6,381 nucleotides of DNA from contig JAPLVT010000081.1 of NCBI GenBank assembly GCA_026396975.1, positions 1 to 6,381 of the forward strand, in the 5' to 3' direction. Source of the DNA: Candidatus Iainarchaeum sp. GTDB taxonomy: Archaea > Iainarchaeota > Iainarchaeia > Iainarchaeales > GCA-2688035. Below the pieces are notes generated by a model, which searched no databases, was not told where the DNA came from, and saw only the letters and a list, made by a program, of their open reading frames with translations. The number at the start of each line of letters is the position of its first letter. The stretch's first letter is position 1. The translations under genes and the position numbers were made by a program. Below, piece after piece: positions 1-5,520 of this stretch.

Positions 1-1
1 G

Positions 2-841
2 CCGGAAAGCGAGCAGATGGTTTTCCAGCTGCTCGCGGAAGTAGCAGCAACAAAACACGAGGGAATTATTTTCAAAAAGAAAGTAAGCGATGCAACGCCC
101 GACCTGCTGACGCTGAAGGAACTGCGGGAATACCTGCTTGCTGACAGGATGAGAAGCATGACATTTGCGGAATCATGGCGGGATTCCGTTAAAGACGCTG
201 CGGAAAAAGAGGGTTTTTACAGCAAGAAAAACGCTTTGGCGGCATTCGCGGCAGGAACAATCGCTGTTGCGGCAATCGCTTTCATGCTAAGCCCGTTGCT
301 GATAGTGTTTGTCGGGCTAGGGGCAATCTTGCCGCTGCTGCTGTTCCCCGACGCGCTGCCGAACAGGACGCCGAAAGGCGCATTGCATTACAAACGCTGG
401 ATGCTGCTGCGCAAATTCCTGCAGGACTTCAGCAACCTCAAGAACATGCCTCCTGACGCAATCGTGCTCTGGGAAAAATACCTTGTTTACAGCATCCCGC
501 TCGGAGTCGCGAAAACAGTCCAGAAGGCCATGGACAAGGCTTTCGAAGGCATGAGAGGCGAATACAACGGGCATATTTTCGCGGGAAGCTATGCCGCATT
601 CAGCACAGCGGGCATTGGAAGCATTGCAGGAAGCTTTTCTTCCGCTTTCGCGAGCGCAAGCGCAACAAGCGGCGGTGGCGGCTTTGGCGGAGGAGGCGGC
701 GGCGGTGGGGGCGGTGGGGGCGGAGGCGCCGGATACCTGCTTTCCCCGCATGTTTTCGCTGCAAAAAATAAACCTTATTTAACCCTTTCCGCTTTGAATT
801 TATCCAAGGTCTTGAAAAATGGGCTTGGGCGAAAAGCTTAG
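2..841 (+). CDS. DUF2207-type membrane protein, C-terminal part (5' end outside window)
   Basis: The frame is open from base 2 with no stop before the first visible ATG at 17, so this is probably the C-terminal part of a longer gene. Counting residues from that ATG, a soluble helical stretch (1-70) is followed by two adjacent hydrophobic segments (about 73-91 and 93-111). Next come an RTPKG motif at 117-121 and a region with the pattern LWEKYLVYSIPLGVAK (about 151-166). A Ser/Ala-rich linker then leads to a glycine run (219-237). Paired membrane segments, a YLVY-like motif and a Gly-rich end are typical of DUF2207 predicted membrane proteins, whose function is not established. Such proteins usually end at or just after the glycine run; here about 35 more residues follow, ending inside the first codons of SRP54 (23-base overlap). 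The family call rests on pattern memory, without an alignment. Confidence 0.72.
   Translation, partial: PESEQMVFQLLAEVAATKHEGIIFKKKVSDATPDLLTLKELREYLLADRMRSMTFAESWRDSVKDAAEKEGFYSKKNALAAFAAGTIAVAAIAFMLSPLLIVFVGLGAILPLLLFPDALPNRTPKGALHYKRWMLLRKFLQDFSNLKNMPPDAIVLWEKYLVYSIPLGVAKTVQKAMDKAFEGMRGEYNGHIFAGSYAAFSTAGIGSIAGSFSSAFASASATSGGGGFGGGGGGGGGGGGGGAGYLLSPHVFAAKNKPYLTLSALNLSKVLKNGLGRKA
671..727 (+). repeat. Low-complexity GGN tract encoding polyglycine
   Basis: Nineteen consecutive codons encode glycine except for one Phe (TTT), using mixed GGC, GGT, GGG and GGA codons. Because the codons are mixed, this is a protein-level glycine tract, not a pure DNA microsatellite. The G-rich strand is still prone to sequencing or polymerase slippage. 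Confidence 0.85.
762..810 (+). promoter_or_regulatory. Possible SRP54 promoter (TATA-like) and ribosome binding site
   Basis: An AT-rich patch (762-782) containing TTATTTAA at 775-782 stands out from the surrounding GC-richer coding DNA. Its centre would place a transcript start near 804, about 15 bases before the SRP54 ATG. AAGGT at 806-810 is a modest Shine-Dalgarno-like match 8 bases before the ATG. The patch lies inside the end of the upstream open frame. It is inferred from base composition and spacing only. Confidence 0.35.
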
Positions 842-2180
842 GGGCGCAATGGAAATACTGCGCAAAGCGACTGTCTTTGACAAAGGCGCGATAAAAGAAT
901 CCACGCGCGAGCTGCAGCGGGCGCTGATTGCGGCTGACGTTGAAGTGCAGCTGGTACTCGACCTGACGAAAAAGATAGAGGACGCGGCCGCGCTGGAAAA
1001 GCTGCCCGCGGGGCTTTCGCGCAGGGAGCATGTGCTGAAAGTAACATACGACCAGCTTGTGGCGCTGATTGGCGGGACGGAAAAGAAAGCGCCTGAAAAG
1101 CCGAAAAAAATCCTGCTTGTGGGATTGTTCGGCGGCGGAAAAACAACAACTGCTGGAAAACTCGCGAAGTATTACATGAAACGCGGACTGAAGGTTGGGC
1201 TGATTGCGGCAGACACTTTCAGGCCTGCAGCTGTTGAGCAGCTGCAGCAGCTTGCGGGAAAAATAAAAATCGATTGCTTTGCAACCAAGGGGGGAAAGAA
1301 TGCCGCAAAAGTAGTGGAGAAAGCAATGCGGGAAATGAAAGGATACGATATGCTTATCGCGGACAGCGCGGGAAGGAACGCGCTGGACAAGGCGCTCGTG
1401 AAAGAGATAAAGGAAATAAACTCGGCTTTCAAGCCTGAGGAAAGATGGCTTGTGATGGGCGCCGACATCGGGCAGCTAGCAAAAAAACAGGCAACGGCAT
1501 TCCATGACGCTGTGGGAGTTAACGGAGTAATAATAACAAGGATTGATGGAAGCGCGAAAGGAGGCGGAGCGCTCAGCGCATGCAACGTGGCGAAATGCCC
1601 TGTTTATTTTATCGGAGTGGGAGAAAAGCTTGACGACCTTGAGGGGTTTGACGCGCAGCGCTATCTGAGCAGGGTGATGGGGTATGGAGACTTGCGGGCG
1701 CTGCTTGAGAAAGCGAAAGAGGTCAGCGAGGAAGAGGAACTCTCCCCCGAAGAACTTTTGATGGGGGAATTCAACCTTGACGTTTTCTACAAGCAGCTGA
1801 AAGCAACGAGGAAGATGGGTTCGCTCGGCAAGGTCGCGGAAATGCTCGGCCTGAAAATGCAGATGCCTCGGGAAATGCTCGAAATGACTGAGGAAAAGCT
1901 CGACGGCTTCAAGGCAATGATGGACAGCATGACGAAGCAGGAAAAATTAAGCCCAGATATCCTAAGCCATTCGCGGATACAACGCATTGCTAAGGGAAGC
2001 GGAAAAAAAGAGAACGACGTAAGGGAACTTATCAGGAGCCACAAGCAGATGGCTTCAGTATTCAAAAAATTCAGGAAGCTCGATGAAAAAGCATTGCAGG
2101 CGAAAGGTGGCGGGCTTGACATGCAGAAGCTTGCCCAGATGTTCGGCAAAAAGAAGAAGAAAAAAAAACACTTCAGGTAA
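819..2180 (+). CDS. srp54: Signal recognition particle GTPase SRP54
   Basis: SRP54 binds signal sequences and 7S RNA and, with the receptor FtsY, delivers ribosome-nascent chains to the translocon. The 453 residues match the family length. An N-terminal helical bundle (1-88) precedes the GTPase domain: P-loop GLFGGGKTTT (102-111), DTFRPAA (132-138), DSAGR (182-186), TRID (240-243) followed by GSAKGGGALS, and GVGEK (266-270). The methionine-rich M domain (about 308-446) carries the RNA-binding signature SRIQRIAKGSG (385-395). The ATG at 819 gives the expected N terminus (MGLGEKLRGA) and has AAGGT upstream. The P-loop Phe (usually Gln), the Arg in TRID (usually Lys) and the Ser in DSAGR (usually Thr) depart from the common consensus but keep the fold signatures. 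The C terminus ends in seven lysines encoded across an A9 run. FtsY is the paralogue to exclude, but the M domain settles it. Confidence 0.97.
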   Translation: MGLGEKLRGAMEILRKATVFDKGAIKESTRELQRALIAADVEVQLVLDLTKKIEDAAALEKLPAGLSRREHVLKVTYDQLVALIGGTEKKAPEKPKKILLVGLFGGGKTTTAGKLAKYYMKRGLKVGLIAADTFRPAAVEQLQQLAGKIKIDCFATKGGKNAAKVVEKAMREMKGYDMLIADSAGRNALDKALVKEIKEINSAFKPEERWLVMGADIGQLAKKQATAFHDAVGVNGVIITRIDGSAKGGGALSACNVAKCPVYFIGVGEKLDDLEGFDAQRYLSRVMGYGDLRALLEKAKEVSEEEELSPEELLMGEFNLDVFYKQLKATRKMGSLGKVAEMLGLKMQMPREMLEMTEEKLDGFKAMMDSMTKQEKLSPDILSHSRIQRIAKGSGKKENDVRELIRSHKQMASVFKKFRKLDEKALQAKGGGLDMQKLAQMFGKKKKKKKHFR

Positions 2181-2222
2181 AAGCAAAAGCCGGCGGTTAA
2201 ACGCAAAAATTTCAAAAAAAAA
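2160..2222 (+). repeat. Two A9 homopolymers at the SRP54 3' end and spacer
   Basis: Nine consecutive A residues occur at 2160-2168 inside the lysine codons at the end of SRP54, and nine more at 2214-2222 in the spacer. A6 runs follow at 2240-2245, 2249-2254 and 2263-2268. The first tract could permit polymerase slippage or indel sequencing errors; see the finding on the alternative tail. Confidence 0.8.
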
Positions 2223-2258
2223 GCTGCGGAATGAAGCGCAAAAAAGCCAAAAAACAGC

Positions 2259-2263
2259 GGTGA
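2259..2263 (+). promoter_or_regulatory. Ribosome binding site for the YjjX-family gene
   Basis: GGTGA matches the core of the archaeal anti-Shine-Dalgarno complement (GGAGGTGATC) and sits 4 bases before the ATG at 2268, supporting that start. The rest of the 87-base spacer is A-rich and shows no hairpin followed by a T-run on the + strand, so SRP54 and this gene may be co-transcribed. Confidence 0.5.
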
Positions 2264-2267
2264 AAAA

Positions 2268-2813
2268 ATGAAAAGAAAGATTTTTGTCGCGGTCGGAAGC
2301 AAAAACCCCGCGAAGGTCAGCGCAGTTGAAAGCGCGTTCAAAAAATTTTTCAAGGAAGTGAAAGTGCGGGGCGCCGCTGTTGGAAGCGGTGTCGCGGCAC
2401 AGCCGATGACACTGCGCGAAACAGTGCAGGGGGCAGTGAACAGGGCAAAAAGCGCTTGGGAGCAAGCAAGCGGGAAATGCGATTATTCCGTTGGGATAGA
2501 AGCCGGCTTGTTCGAAGTGCCTTGCTCGAAAAGCGGTTACATGGATGCGGCTGCTATCGCGATTTTTGACGGCAGGCAGGTGCACTTGGGGCTGACACCC
2601 GCTTTCGAGTACCCGCTCCGCGTGACGCAAAAGATTTTGCGAGAGGGAAAAGAGGTAAGCGACGTTTTCGCGGAATTGTGGGGCGAAGACCTGAGGGACG
2701 AAAAAGGCGGCGTGGGCCGGCTGACAAAAGGCAGGGTGCCGAGAAGGCTGCTGCACGAGATGGGATTGATTATGGCTCTCGCGCCGATAGTGAACAAAAA
2801 ATATTACAGGTGA
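2268..2813 (+). CDS. yjjX: Inosine/xanthosine triphosphatase, YjjX/DUF84 family
   Basis: This family hydrolyses non-canonical ITP and XTP (and their deoxy forms), limiting incorporation of deaminated purines into nucleic acids; it acts in the cytoplasm as a house-cleaning enzyme. The 181 residues match the usual 170-180. Family landmarks are GSKNPAKVSAV (10-20) in the first strand and loop, QPMTLRETVQGAVNRA (45-60), YSVGIEAGLFE (73-83), MDAAAIAIFDG (92-102), a long helix with GKEVSDVF (127-134), and a C-terminal end RLTKGRVPRR to APIVNKKYY (151-180) that resembles YjjX of E. coli closely in order and spacing. The ATG at 2268 begins the expected first strand (KIFVAVGSKN) and has GGTGA upstream. 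Its stop overlaps the methyltransferase start. It is distinct from the RdgB/HAM1 ITPases, which have a different N-terminal motif. Confidence 0.92.
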   Translation: MKRKIFVAVGSKNPAKVSAVESAFKKFFKEVKVRGAAVGSGVAAQPMTLRETVQGAVNRAKSAWEQASGKCDYSVGIEAGLFEVPCSKSGYMDAAAIAIFDGRQVHLGLTPAFEYPLRVTQKILREGKEVSDVFAELWGEDLRDEKGGVGRLTKGRVPRRLLHEMGLIMALAPIVNKKYYR

Positions 2814-3499
2814 AACTTTTGGCAAGAAAAAATGCCTGGCCATCAAGGAAAAAAAATCTGCCGCAATTTTGGAGAAGGGTGTCGAAACCCGAAGCTGAGA
2901 GGGATGAAATGCGGAGGTGGAGCGAGGACTTAAAGAGGCTGAGAAGAGTCGATATGGACCAGAGGAAGGCATGGCAATACTTCAGGACCCCCCTTGATGT
3001 CATTGAGAAAAGGCTTGGCGTTGACATCTCGGGCATGGCGCGCGCGCTAGCCGAAAAGCGCGACGGAAAATCCCAAGTAAAGATTTTGGACCTCGGCTGC
3101 GGCCGTGGAACTGCATTGGCACAACTAAAGCAGTTGCTGGGGGCAAGCGTGAAGACAGTTGGCGTTGTAGAGGAGAGAACGCCGAAAGAGGGGTATTCCG
3201 GTGTTGACCGGCTGCTTGTGGGAAACATGCTGCAATTGCAGCCCAGGGAGACATACGATGTGATATTTTCGCACATGGGGGCGGTCCACCATACGCCGCT
3301 GCAGACAACTGCTGTGGAAAGAGTAATTGGCTGGCTTAAACCAGAGGGCACCGCCGCGCTTGAAGTGAGGCATGCCTTCGCAGAAGGCAGCCTTGTTGTG
3401 CAGGAAGTTTTAACTGTGCTGGCGCAGAATGGGATAAAAGACTGGAAGTACAAGGGCAATGTGCTTGTATTCAAAAAGCCGGCACCGCGGGTGCCCTGA
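2810..3499 (+). CDS. Class I SAM-dependent methyltransferase, substrate unknown
   Basis: A Rossmann-fold methyltransferase using S-adenosylmethionine. From the GTG at 2810 it has 229 residues. Motif I is KILDLGCGRGTAL (91-103), and the end of strand 2 is VGVVEE (117-122). The strand 4 region reads YDVIFSHMGAVHHT (149-162), followed by a helix and WLKPEGTAALEVR (175-187). The strand 4 loop lacks the N/DPPY of N6-adenine and many RNA enzymes and resembles general small-molecule or uncharacterised methyltransferases. The first 60 residues are basic and tryptophan-rich (WPSRKK, FWRR, MRRW, RKAWQYFR), which could contact nucleic acid or ribosome; that is inference. The GTG overlaps the upstream TGA (GTGA), implying translational coupling with the YjjX gene. 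An ATG at 2909 with GAGGGA upstream is an alternative start that would still retain all SAM motifs. Confidence 0.85.
   Translation: MKLLARKNAWPSRKKNLPQFWRRVSKPEAERDEMRRWSEDLKRLRRVDMDQRKAWQYFRTPLDVIEKRLGVDISGMARALAEKRDGKSQVKILDLGCGRGTALAQLKQLLGASVKTVGVVEERTPKEGYSGVDRLLVGNMLQLQPRETYDVIFSHMGAVHHTPLQTTAVERVIGWLKPEGTAALEVRHAFAEGSLVVQEVLTVLAQNGIKDWKYKGNVLVFKKPAPRVP
3481..3495 (+). other. Perfect 6-bp hairpin at the methyltransferase 3' end
   Basis: GGCACC and GGTGCC form a perfect inverted repeat around a GCG loop within the last codons (APRVP). No T-run follows directly (CTGAACTAAAAATTT), so it is not a standard terminator. It might slow or protect the transcript end, or be chance in GC-rich coding DNA. 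Confidence 0.4.
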
Positions 3500-3500
3500 A

Positions 3501-3535
3501 CTAAAAATTTGGTCTTAAAATTGTCTGGCGTGATT
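3501..3535 (+). promoter_or_regulatory. Possible promoter and ribosome binding site of the prepilin peptidase gene
   Basis: The 38-base spacer is AT-rich, with TAAAAATTT near 3503-3511 and CTTAAAAT at 3514-3521. A TATA box at the first site would start transcription near 3531, giving an almost leaderless message. GTGAT at 3530-3534, 3 bases before the ATG, could pair weakly with 16S rRNA. The evidence is composition and spacing only, and co-transcription from upstream remains possible. Confidence 0.3.
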
Positions 3536-3537
3536 GC

Positions 3538-4353
3538 ATGGAACTGATTTTGCTCGCAAGAATCGCGGCGCTGCTCGCAGGCTGCGCGGCAGCAGCTTAC
3601 ACAGACGCAAAAACAGGGCTTATCCTGGACAAAATAACTTATGGCATGATTGCGGTCGGCATTGCGCTGAACGTTATCGAAATGAACTGGCTGTTTTTGG
3701 CGCTGGGAGCAGCGGTTTTCGCAATCGGCTATGCTGTTTATTACGCCGGAAAAATAGGCGGGGGAGATGTGAAACTCTGCACTGCAATCGCGTTTTTGCT
3801 GCCTCTTTACGGCGGGCAGATTTTCATCGCGAACGCGCTTTTCTTTGCCGCACTGACTGCGGTCACTTTTTACAGCGTTTTTTTTGTAACAAAGTACGCG
3901 AGGCTCGGGATAAACTTGAAAGAAAACAGCGGCAACGCGAAAAAAGCGGGTGCTTTTGCAATAGTGATAACTGCATACCTAATTGCAATGGTGAACATTG
4001 GCACTGTCAAGCCGCTGGCGCTGCTCTTGCTGGCAGTTCCGCTTTTGCTTGCCATAGCATTCATGGCTTTTGAAAAAGGCATCAGGCGCTCTTTTTTCCT
4101 GCGGAGGGTCGCACTGAAAAAATTAGGGGAAGATGAGGTGATTGCCGCGGAATTCCTTGACCAAAAAATAAAAAAGAAATTAAAGCTCGGGGTAAAAGGG
4201 GTTTTCGGCGAAAAAGAAATAGCCGCACTGCGAAAGATGGGCGTCCGCACAGTGCCTGTTTACAGGGGAATGCCGCCTTTCGCGCCATTCATACTCCTCG
4301 GCTGCATTGTTGCGCTGGCGCAGCCGGACCTTGTTAAACTGTTTTTTATTTAG
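3538..4353 (+). CDS. A24 family prepilin/preflagellin (prearchaellin) peptidase
   Basis: A membrane aspartyl protease that removes the short class III signal peptide from archaellins, adhesive pilins and related proteins at the inner face of the membrane. The two catalytic aspartates are visible: D23 in YTDAKTGLI just after the first helix, and D77 in the GxGD motif (KIGGGDVKL, 72-80). About six or seven hydrophobic segments lie near 4-20, 34-48, 51-69, 81-117, 139-155, 158-177 and 246-265. A charged cytoplasmic segment (about 180-245) before the last helix contains LGEDEVIAAEFLD and GEKEIAALRKMG, and the YRGMPPFAPFILLG stretch leads into the final helix. This layout resembles the larger archaeal enzymes of the EppA/FlaK/PibD group rather than bacterial PilD, whose N-terminal methylase domain is absent. 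It is 271 residues long. No pilin or archaellin gene is in the window, so the substrate class is undetermined. Confidence 0.9.
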   Translation: MELILLARIAALLAGCAAAAYTDAKTGLILDKITYGMIAVGIALNVIEMNWLFLALGAAVFAIGYAVYYAGKIGGGDVKLCTAIAFLLPLYGGQIFIANALFFAALTAVTFYSVFFVTKYARLGINLKENSGNAKKAGAFAIVITAYLIAMVNIGTVKPLALLLLAVPLLLAIAFMAFEKGIRRSFFLRRVALKKLGEDEVIAAEFLDQKIKKKLKLGVKGVFGEKEIAALRKMGVRTVPVYRGMPPFAPFILLGCIVALAQPDLVKLFFI

Positions 4354-4409
4354 CGGCAAAAAACTTGCTGGCAGCATGGCTTTTCAGCCGCGCCGCAAAT
4401 TCTCTTTTT
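4342..4409 (+). terminator. T-rich transcription stop for the + strand unit
   Basis: Archaeal RNA polymerase commonly terminates at U-runs. Two lie on the + strand between the convergent genes: TTTTTTATTT (4342-4351) over the last peptidase codons, and CTCTTTTTA (4402-4410) just before the RtcA stop. A small hairpin GGCT-TTTC-AGCC (4379-4390) lies between them. This is inference from sequence. Confidence 0.45.
4358..4363 (-). terminator. T6 run as probable terminator of rtcA
   Basis: On the - strand a run of six T lies about 45 bases past the rtcA stop codon, within the convergent spacer. It fits the simple U-run terminators of archaea. Confidence 0.4.
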
Positions 4410-4421
4410 ATTGCCCAGCAA
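4365..4421. repeat. 7-bp inverted repeat spanning the convergent gene ends
   Basis: TTGCTGG (4365-4371) and CCAGCAA (4415-4421) are perfect reverse complements separated by 43 bases. They enclose the small GGCT/AGCC hairpin and a T5 run. The right arm lies in the last rtcA codons. The repeat could form a bidirectional stem in both transcripts, but at this length chance is possible. Confidence 0.35.
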
Positions 4422-5454
4422 ACGCTGCCCCCTCAACGCTGATTTTTGCTGGCTTTCCTTCTGCGCCTTCGACCGAGAATTTTACCGGGAGGAATTTTTC
4501 CACGACCGCGATGTTTGTGAGGCAGTGCCGCGTAAGCGCAGTGCAGCGAATTTCGCTTTTCCCTTCCGCGAGCGCCATAAAAGGAATCAGCTGGTCCGCA
4601 AGGTGGCTGCCGCAAGGCAGCCCCGCATCAATCTCGCGCAGCAGCAGCCGCCCTGCTTCCACGCCGACCTGCTCGGCTGGCTTTCCCTTCGCGCCGAGGG
4701 CGCTGCCGCTTAGCACTGCTCCACTTCCGTAATGCGCGAAAACTGAAACGCTGCTGCCGATGCTGGAACTTTTCTCCGCACAGTCAAGGCACTCCTTGAA
4801 CTCAACCCCGAAATGCCGCAGCATATGCTTTGCGCCGCTCGCCTGGTTTTGGGCCACTGCAGTCGGAAGAGAGGCACTTGCGCTGAAAATTTCGATTAAT
4901 TCAAGTTCGCCGAGCTCAACAATTCTTATCGGCTGCAGCGGCAGCTTTGCACGCCTGCTGGAAAAAGAAACAATGCCGCCGCCCCTCGGAAAAAAGCCCC
5001 TCTTGATTATTTCCGCTTCCGCCTTGGCACCCATCTTGCGCAGCGCGGGGAACAGCGATTGCCGCAAAAAGTCCATCGGGGGGGAAAATGCCACATTTGT
5101 GCCGCCGATAATGCGCAGCTTTACAGGCTGCAGCAGCGAAACAGGCAGAACCTGCTGCACAATCAGGCTCACTGCGCCGGCCGTAAAGGTGTTCACGTTA
5201 AAATTCGCCGGCTTCGCTTGTTTTGGAAAAAACTCGACTGTTGCCGAGCGGGGCAGCGCGCCCTTTATTTCCGCACCGCAAATTTCAGCCAGTGTTTTAA
5301 CGCCCGCGAGATGCTGTGGCTGCAGGCCCGGCCTCTCCCTGCCAGCCCTGATATTAAACACCTTTACAGGCTGCTGCGTAAGCGCGGACAATGAAAGCGC
5401 TGTGCGCAGAACCTGGCCTCCTCCCTCCCCCTGCGAACCGTCAATTTCGATCAT
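4408..5454 (-). CDS. rtcA: RNA 3'-terminal phosphate cyclase RtcA
   Basis: RtcA converts an RNA 3'-phosphate to a 2',3'-cyclic phosphate using ATP through a covalent histidyl-AMP, preparing ends for processing or RtcB-type ligation. Numbering from the GTG at 5463 (351 aa), motifs are IDGSQGEGGGQVLRTALSLS (7-26), RERPGLQPQHLAGVK (42-56), GGTNVAFSPPMDFL (120-133), FFPRGGG (157-163), a small insert domain (about 176-280), SHLADQLIPFMALAEG (286-301) with H287 as the predicted adenylylated histidine, and TRHCLTNIAVVEKFL (311-325). Order and length match the family. I prefer the ATG at 5454 (348 aa): it begins MIEIDGS as in relatives, and the AT-rich box upstream fits a leaderless message. The GTG at 5463 adds only three residues, and an in-frame TAA at about 5470-5472 excludes longer starts. 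It is convergent with the peptidase and divergent from the epimerase, so it is probably transcribed alone. Confidence 0.95.
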   Translation of the reverse strand: MIEIDGSQGEGGGQVLRTALSLSALTQQPVKVFNIRAGRERPGLQPQHLAGVKTLAEICGAEIKGALPRSATVEFFPKQAKPANFNVNTFTAGAVSLIVQQVLPVSLLQPVKLRIIGGTNVAFSPPMDFLRQSLFPALRKMGAKAEAEIIKRGFFPRGGGIVSFSSRRAKLPLQPIRIVELGELELIEIFSASASLPTAVAQNQASGAKHMLRHFGVEFKECLDCAEKSSSIGSSVSVFAHYGSGAVLSGSALGAKGKPAEQVGVEAGRLLLREIDAGLPCGSHLADQLIPFMALAEGKSEIRCTALTRHCLTNIAVVEKFLPVKFSVEGAEGKPAKISVEGAAFAGQ

Positions 5455-5468
5455 AATGCCCACAAAGC

Positions 5469-5496
5469 ATTAATATAAATTAAAAATCAATTAAAG
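5469..5496. promoter_or_regulatory. AT-rich divergent promoter region for rtcA and the epimerase gene
   Basis: This 28-base block is almost entirely A and T. On the - strand it reads TTTATATT (5479-5472) and TTAATTTAT just upstream, putting a start near 5449-5457, at the rtcA ATG (leaderless). On the + strand TAATATAAA (5471-5479), ATTAAAAAT (5480-5488) or CAATTAAAG would start transcripts near 5501-5519, ahead of the TTG at 5521. The TATA-like boxes overlap, so the two promoters may compete. This is inferred from sequence. Confidence 0.5.
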
Positions 5497-5510
5497 ATAC
5501 TATTCGGTGT

Positions 5511-5516
5511 GGTGGG
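5511..5516 (+). promoter_or_regulatory. Ribosome binding site supporting the TTG start
   Basis: GGTGGG (preceded by GGTGT) lies 4 bases before the TTG at 5521 and matches the GGTG core of archaeal Shine-Dalgarno sequences. An in-frame TGA at 5518-5520 immediately precedes the TTG, so no upstream start is possible. Confidence 0.6.
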
Positions 5517-5520
5517 CTGA

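Noticed and set aside
2181..2267. A small RNA (such as a C/D box RNA) in the spacer between SRP54 and yjjX
   Set aside because: No paired C (RTGATGA) and D (CTGA) boxes or stable hairpin were found. The region is simply A-rich.
2678..2809. An upstream extension of the methyltransferase frame to an ATG at 2678
   Set aside because: It would overlap 136 bases of yjjX, encodes Arg/Gly-rich sequence typical of an off-frame reading, and a coupled GTG at the yjjX stop is more plausible.
2055..2972. A 305-codon open frame on the - strand across the SRP54 end, yjjX and the methyltransferase start
   Set aside because: It lies opposite well-supported genes, has no recognisable motifs, is rich in Phe, Ser, Cys and His from reversed lysine and glutamate codons, and spans two gene boundaries.
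3481..3511. An intrinsic terminator after the methyltransferase
   Set aside because: The hairpin is perfect but short, lies inside the coding region, and is followed by A-rich rather than T-rich sequence on the + strand.
3534..4073. A 179-codon + strand frame inside the prepilin peptidase gene
   Set aside because: It is an Arg/Cys/His-rich out-of-frame shadow. The other frame has clear membrane helices and both catalytic aspartates.
4760..5473. A 237-codon + strand frame opposite rtcA
   Set aside because: It is a Ser/Pro/Cys-rich reverse shadow of a gene with complete RtcA motifs on the - strand.
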